Shown: positions 36,401 to 40,718 of the stretch, in pieces
Layout of the letters: each line of letters opens with the position of its first letter
How positions within the stretch are numbered: position 1 is the first letter of the stretch
Assembly: GCA_037176905.1 (NCBI GenBank)
Contig: JBBBWG010013335.1
Span: 1-40,718, forward strand
Length of the DNA stretch: 40,718 bases
Reading direction: 5' to 3'
DNA from: Azolla pinnata
Taxonomy: Eukaryota > Streptophyta > Polypodiopsida > Salviniales > Salviniaceae
The notes under the pieces: generated by a model
The model's input: the letters and a program-made list of their open reading frames with translations, nothing else
Told to the model about the DNA's origin: nothing
Databases searched by the model: none
Position numbers and translations under genes: made by a program

Positions 36401-37927
36401 TCATGTGAGAAGAGCTCCTCTCACATGTTTTGCATCTGGGGCACGCCACTTCTCGACGTCGGCGTAGACGTTCGACATCAAGACGAACACCCTCGCATCT
36501 TTCACCTTCAGATGCAAGGCGTGCTCGAAGGCCTTCCGGCAGAGCTCGACGTCCCCCCACTTCTGGCAAGCGCCGAGGAGGTTGCTCCACGTCACGTAAT
36601 TCGGCGGGTAGGGCATCTCCTCCATCATCGCCAGCGCCTCGGCGAGCGATCCGAGGCGCCCCAGAAGGTCCACCATGCAGTTGTAGTGCTTGACGGTGGG
36701 GACGATCCCGTGCTCGGAGATCATGCTCCGGAAGTATCTCCTCGCCCTGTCCAGAAACCCGCCGTGGGAGCACACGTTGAGGACGATGAGCAGCGTTACA
36801 ACATCGGGGCGCACGCCCTGCGCCACCATCGTCTCCAACGAGCCGAAGACACGCTCGAACTGCCCCTGATGAGCATGCCCCGTGATCAACGAGTTCCACG
36901 ACACAACGCTCTTCTTCGTCTTCGCGGGCCATCCGCCGAAGATGCGCTCCGCCTCCGCCATGTCGCCGCACTTGCCGTACATGTCGATGAGGGCGGTTCC
37001 GAGCGCGCCCTCGTTGCGGCGCGCGATCTCGTGGATGCGCGCGTGGATTCTCGCCCCGATCCTCACCGCGGCTCGATTGCTGCAGGCTCTAAGAACATTG
37101 AGATAGGTCACGGGGTTCGGGAGAGCGCCCTGCTCCTGCATCTGCGCGAATCGCCCCAAGGCGAGATCGTGCTCTCCATGCTCCGCGTAAGCCAAGAGCA
37201 CCGCGTTCCAGAGCGCGACATCGGGGCATATGCCCGCGGCGGCTTGCATCCGCTCCAGAGCCCTCCGGGCCTTCTCCCCGAACCCCCTCTGCTGCGCATA
37301 CGCCGTGATGAGCGCGGTCCAGCAGACCACATCCTGCTCCGGCAGGGAATCGAACACATCCTGCGCTTCGCACGCGCTCCCGCACTTGCCGTACATGTCC
37401 ACCAGCGCGGTGGCGAGGAAGGGGTCGAGCTCGAGGCCTTCCATGGCGATGGAGGCATGCAGGGATCGGCCTCGATCGAGGCGCTTCATCTTCGCGCTCG
37501 CCTTGAGCAAGGAAAGGAACGCGTGCTTGCTCATGCTGCTGCTGCTGCTGCTGCTGCGGAACACCGTCTCCATGTCGTCGTACAAGCGGAGCGCGGCTCC
37601 GAGGTCGCCTTGGTCGATGGAGCCCGCGACGAGGGAGCTCCATGTCCGCTGGCTCCAAGCCTCGGACTTGCGGAAGATCTGGCGGGCGAAGTGGAGGCTT
37701 CCGCAGTCGACGAACATGGGGACCAGATGGTTCTTCACCGCGCTCTCCGATTCCACCCCGATGCTGCAGGCTATGGCGTAGGCTCGGTCGGCGAAGGAGA
37801 GGTTTCTGGCTTTCCTGCAGTGGAGCAGGAGCGAGGTGAAGCTATGGAGGCAGGGAGGGAGCAGGTCCGCGGAGGTGGGGGAGAAGGAGGCCAAGGCGTC
37901 CTCCGTCTTCAGGAGCTCCCAAGCCAT
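36401..37927 (-). CDS. Pentatricopeptide repeat protein, PLS type with E1-like end
   Basis: Single-exon frame of 508 residues from the ATG at 37927-37925 (MAWELLKTEDALASF). A GTG ten codons upstream is in frame but is not a plant start. About ten PPR motifs: LVDMYGKCGSACEAQDVF, CWTALITAYAQQRG, VTYLNVLRACSNRAAVRIGA, LIDMYGKCGDMAEAERIF, SWNSLITGHAHQGQFE. It ends in HYNCMVDLLGRLGSLAEALA and the E1-like TWSNLLGACQKWGDVELC, then stops after VRGALLT. No DYW domain. It is expected to bind organellar RNA. The first 30 residues are not strongly basic, so targeting is unclear. The gene is GC-rich, unlike the two plus-strand PPR genes, and has a long antisense open frame as a result. It sits between two relics and the intact exon of HPR2. 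Confidence 0.9.
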   Translation of the reverse strand: MAWELLKTEDALASFSPTSADLLPPCLHSFTSLLLHCRKARNLSFADRAYAIACSIGVESESAVKNHLVPMFVDCGSLHFARQIFRKSEAWSQRTWSSLVAGSIDQGDLGAALRLYDDMETVFRSSSSSSSMSKHAFLSLLKASAKMKRLDRGRSLHASIAMEGLELDPFLATALVDMYGKCGSACEAQDVFDSLPEQDVVCWTALITAYAQQRGFGEKARRALERMQAAAGICPDVALWNAVLLAYAEHGEHDLALGRFAQMQEQGALPNPVTYLNVLRACSNRAAVRIGARIHARIHEIARRNEGALGTALIDMYGKCGDMAEAERIFGGWPAKTKKSVVSWNSLITGHAHQGQFERVFGSLETMVAQGVRPDVVTLLIVLNVCSHGGFLDRARRYFRSMISEHGIVPTVKHYNCMVDLLGRLGSLAEALAMMEEMPYPPNYVTWSNLLGACQKWGDVELCRKAFEHALHLKVKDARVFVLMSNVYADVEKWRAPDAKHVRGALLT

Positions 37928-38031
37928 GGCCTGCCTCCTTCCCCTCTTCCTTGACACCTATCTATTTCCTCATGTGCTCCTTCTGCTCTGCTTCTCTGCG
38001 CTTGCTCATGATTCTAGGAGTTCCTCTTCTC

Positions 38032-38295
38032 CCCTTCTTCTTCTTCTTCTTCTTCTTCTTCTTCTCCCCTGTTCCAATCCTCTGTTCTTCTTCTTCTTCC
38101 CCTGTTCTCCCCTGTTCTTGTTCTCCTTCTTCTTCTTCCCCTGTTCTCCCTTGTTCTCCCCTGTTCTTGTTCTCCTTCTTCTTCTTCCCCTGTTCTTCTT
38201 CTTCTTCTTCCCCTGTTCTCCCTGTTCTTGTTATCCTTCTCCCCCTGTTCTCTCCCTTGTTCCTTCTTCTTCTTCTTCTTCTTCTTCTTCTTCCT
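38032..38295. repeat. (TTC)n microsatellite with CCCCTGTTC interruptions
   Basis: Blocks of TTC are separated by a recurrent CCCCTGTTCTCC/CCCTGTTCTTG module, forming a higher-order repeat of about 50-60 bp. Lysine/glutamate-rich frames on the minus strand here come from the repeat. Confidence 0.95.
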
Positions 38296-38816
38296 ACATA
38301 GTGAGTGATGAGGATTGGGATAAGGCCTTGTGTATGAATGGAAATCATGGCTCGCGCAAAGGAGAGAATTCCTCCTCACATGCTAACTTGTCGATGCTCT
38401 AACCGACCTGACGTTCGCATGCCCATACACTCGGTTTCGGGCAACGCCCATGCCATGAGCAGCAAGCAATCCCCAGCTCTCGTTCCCCCCTTGTATCACT
38501 TCGACGCCGCATCGATCCAAGAAGATTCCGCGCTTCTCTCGCTTCACTGCCTATATGGGTGGGGGTCTCACATTCAATCGTCGCGATCGCATTCCCTTCT
38601 TCCCCTTCCCCGATATGACGTTCGAATCGGATAGTTAAAAGAAAGCCCCCAAGCGGAGCACGCAAGCGAGCTCGAAGCTGGGGTCGTTATTCTGCCGATT
38701 CCAGCGGCAGGCAAATCGACGGACCACGATTTCGAGGAAGCGAATCTTTCATGTCGGGGTTTCGATTCATCGGAGCCAGGTTCAGAGAAATCGGGAGAAT
38801 TTAGCTGGTATTAACC

Positions 38817-38998
38817 AGCTCGAGCTCAATCAGATCAGCTCGAGCTCAATCAGATTCAATCAGATCATCTCGAGCTCAATCAGATTCAATCAGATCATCT
38901 CGAGCTCAATCCAAGCTCAATCAGCTCAGCTCAAGCTCAATCAGATCATCTTGAGCTCAATCCGAGCTCAATCAGCTCAGCTCAAGCTCAAGCTCTCA
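38817..38998. repeat. GAGCTCAATCAGAT tandem array upstream of HPR2
   Basis: Around ten copies of (C/T)(G/A)AGCTCAATC with CAGATC, AGCTCAGCTC or CAGATTCAAT spacers, in units of about 14-32 bp. It ends about 135 bp before the HPR2 ATG, in the promoter or leader. A small palindrome, AGCTGGTATTAACCAGCT, marks its left end (38803-38820). Confidence 0.9.
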
Positions 38999-39133
38999 AG
39001 ATCTATTGAGTGTTTGAGAGCATGGATTTTGGTTTGCTTACATATGTAGATCAGATGCATCATCTCTTCCATCATCTCTTCCATCATCCACACAGAGACA
39101 CAGAGAGACACAGAGAGACCTTCGATTCAAGCC

Positions 39134-39622
39134 ATGGCTTCTGCTGCTGCTGCTGCTGCTTCTGCTTCTGCTTCCCCTGCCTCTTCTTCCCCGCCCGGTG
39201 TTCTCCTCACCCGGCCCATGGTCGACACCATGCTTCCTTCCCTGGAGAAGAGCTTCAAGGTCTTCAAGCTCTACGAGGCCGGCAGCAGCAAGGACGAGCA
39301 GTCCTCCTTCGTCGCCGCCCACGCCCCCTCCATCCGCGCCGTCGTCGGCAACACCGAGGTCGGCGCCAGCGCGGAGCTCATCCGCTCCCTCCCCTCCCTC
39401 GAGATCGTCTCCACCTTCAGCGTCGGCCTCGACAAGATCGACCTGCCTCTGTGCGCCCAGCGAGGGATCGCCGTCACCTACACCCCCGACGTGCTCACCG
39501 AGTGCACTGCCGACACCGCCCTCGCGCTCATGCTCGCCTGCATGAGGCGCGTACCTGCTGCCGATCGCTTCGTCCGCCAGGGCAGATGGCCCCGTGAAGG
39601 TCCCTTCGTGCTCACCACACGG
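39134..39622 (+). CDS. HPR2: Glyoxylate/hydroxypyruvate reductase HPR2-like, first exon; gene continues past the window
   Basis: D-2-hydroxyacid dehydrogenase family. HPR2 is the mainly cytosolic NADPH-preferring reductase of hydroxypyruvate and glyoxylate in photorespiratory metabolism. The ATG at 39134 starts an Ala/Ser-rich leader (coded by a GCT repeat), then PGVLLTRPMVDTMLP, YEAGSSKDEQSSFVAAHAPS, IVSTFSVGLDKIDLP, YTPDVLTECTADTALALML and DRFVRQGRWPREG, the substrate-binding half of the enzyme. The exon ends CTCACCACACGG|GTATGA in phase 0 after 163 codons. The matching second exon with the NADP-binding domain must lie beyond 40718. No stop or frameshift is present, so this looks like the functional copy. 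The Ala-rich start is longer than in Arabidopsis HPR2 and may be neutral repeat growth or a weak targeting sequence. Confidence 0.92.
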
Positions 39623-39639
39623 GTATGAATCTTTTCTTC

Positions 39640-40718
39640 TTTTCGGTTTTTTCAAGGTTTTTAGGGTTTTGGGGGGGGTTCTTCGCTCATCCTGCCCCTG
39701 TTCGGTGATGGAGATTCTGCACAAGGGGCGATCGCATCTTTTTGCTGTTTGTCAAGAAATTCCAATGTTCCTTTCCTGTTGTTAGGGTCTTCTTTCCCGA
39801 TCCGTCCTTTGTCCAATGTGTAGATTCCGCATTAGGATCTTTAGGGTCTTCTGCTCTGTGGAAAGATCTGATTTTTCTTCGAGTTCTCAGGGCTTTCTTC
39901 CGATTCTGCCCGCGGTTCATTTTCATTCACTCAAGGGAAACTGAGCAACTTAGTCAGATACTAACACGAAGTCTCTAATCATGGAATTCTGCTGCCTTTG
40001 TGTAGGGTTTAGGGGTCTTCTCCCCATCCCACCATTGCTTAGGGTTTAGAGGTTTTCTTGATCCTACCTTTGTTTAGGGTTCATGGGTTTTCTCTAATCC
40101 TACCTACCTTCTTTCGATGATGTAGATGCTGGACAAGGGATTCGTCTTTTGCTGTTTGCTAAGAAATGCAATGTTCCTTCGGTTTTAAGGTCGTCTTTTC
40201 CGATCCTTCCTTTGTTCAATGTAGATTCTACATTAGGATTTTGTCTTCTGTTCTGTGGAAATATCTAATTTTCCTTTCAGTTTTTAGAGCTTTCTTCCGA
40301 TCCTTCCTCTGTTCATGTTGACTTTCACTTTCCTGAAGAGATCATATGTTCCTTTCGGTTTTAGGGTTTGGGTTTTTTCTTCCTTCCATTTTCTTTCTGA
40401 CCCTTTATTTGCTCATTGTAGAGTATACATTAGAAGGCTGTCTTCTATATACGTGAAGAGATTTTTGGTTTTCGGGTTTGGGATTCTTTTTCTTTTTCTT
40501 TTCCTTGTCATTCCTTGTTCAATGAAGAGTCTGTATTAGGAGGCTGTCTTAGGCTTTGTGAAGAAAGCTAAAGCAGACAGTTTTCTAGGCATGCTGAGTG
40601 GTTCTTTTTTATTTCTACCAAAACAGAACGAAAATGAAACCTTTTCAGTATGTTCCTTTTGGTTTTAGTGTTGAGGGTCGTTTCCTGCAATCCCTCGATG
40701 TAGATTCTATAGCTGTCT
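39640..40718. repeat. Degenerate repeats in HPR2 intron 1
   Basis: The intron carries several divergent copies of a module of about 150-250 bp: ATGTTCCTTTCGGTTTTAGG, then TTTCCGATCCTTCCTTTGTT, then CAATGTAGATTCTACATTAGG and CTTCTGTTCTGTGG. Clear copies begin near 39764, 40171, 40347 and 40640. TTTAGGG-like words recur (for example 40003-40070). The strand is strongly T-rich in the sense direction. Confidence 0.75.

Larger units (their letters stand above)
37928..39133. other. Divergent intergenic region PPR/HPR2
   Basis: Contains the promoters of the minus-strand PPR gene and plus-strand HPR2. A long TTC tract and a GAGCTCAATCAGAT array are listed separately. The 38300-38800 stretch is unique sequence without a recognised gene. 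Confidence 0.5.

Noticed and set aside
36290..37954. A 554-codon open frame on the plus strand, antisense to the PPR gene
   Set aside because: It covers the whole minus-strand PPR coding region, is rich in His/Arg/Glu, has no recognisable domain, and results from the GC-rich third positions of the real gene.
37962..38379. Lys/Glu- or Phe/Pro-rich proteins
   Set aside because: These are translations of the TTC microsatellite.

Overview
This window is nuclear DNA of a land plant. The genes carry many spliceosomal introns, the telomere-type repeat TTTAGGG occurs in several places, and the products are plant types: a PR-1/CAP protein, plastid-type bifunctional HISN2, plant PI-PLC, a CYP72-clan P450, NADP-malic enzyme, HPR2 and three PLS-type PPR proteins. 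The PPR sequences, with long runs of 'DMYGKCG' S motifs and an E1-like ending without DYW, remind me most of fern or lycophyte PPR proteins. That placement rests on recognition only. No bacterial, phage, CRISPR or viral system is visible.

Layout. A PR-1 gene enters from the left edge (+, 2-445). HISN2 lies on the minus strand (2038-3311, with its first exon probably near 4.1-4.5 kb), head to head with a nine-exon PI-PLC (+, 6359-9678). A TTTAGGG tract lies between them. Two PPR genes follow on the plus strand. The first (11165-13687) carries an N-terminal OSB-type PDF motif joined to 16 PPR motifs. The second (15004-16554) is a single-exon PPR. On the minus strand come a five-exon CYP72-clan P450 (18088-21391), whose introns hold a 42-bp minisatellite and a 183-bp tandem repeat containing a 100-N gap, and a four-exon TFIIH subunit gene (GTF2H2/SSL1, 23396-26473). 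A 19-exon NADP-malic enzyme (+, to 33247) is divergent from the latter.

The right third holds an HPR2 (hydroxypyruvate/glyoxylate reductase) family. There is a broken, internally deleted copy (34024-34558), an orphan second exon with a frameshift (35075-35595), and an apparently intact first exon (39134-39622) whose gene runs off the right edge. A third PPR gene (minus, 36401-37927) sits between these copies.

The genes do not form an operon-like unit. Shared themes are organelle RNA metabolism (three PPR proteins) and NADPH/photorespiratory carbon metabolism (malic enzyme, HPR2). The most unusual item is the PDF-PPR fusion. Others are a well-supported GC-AG intron in PLC, the decayed HPR2 copies, and tandem repeats in P450 introns and intergenic spaces. 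Exon borders were read by eye from GT/GC-AG signals, reading phase and family alignment from memory; no search was run.
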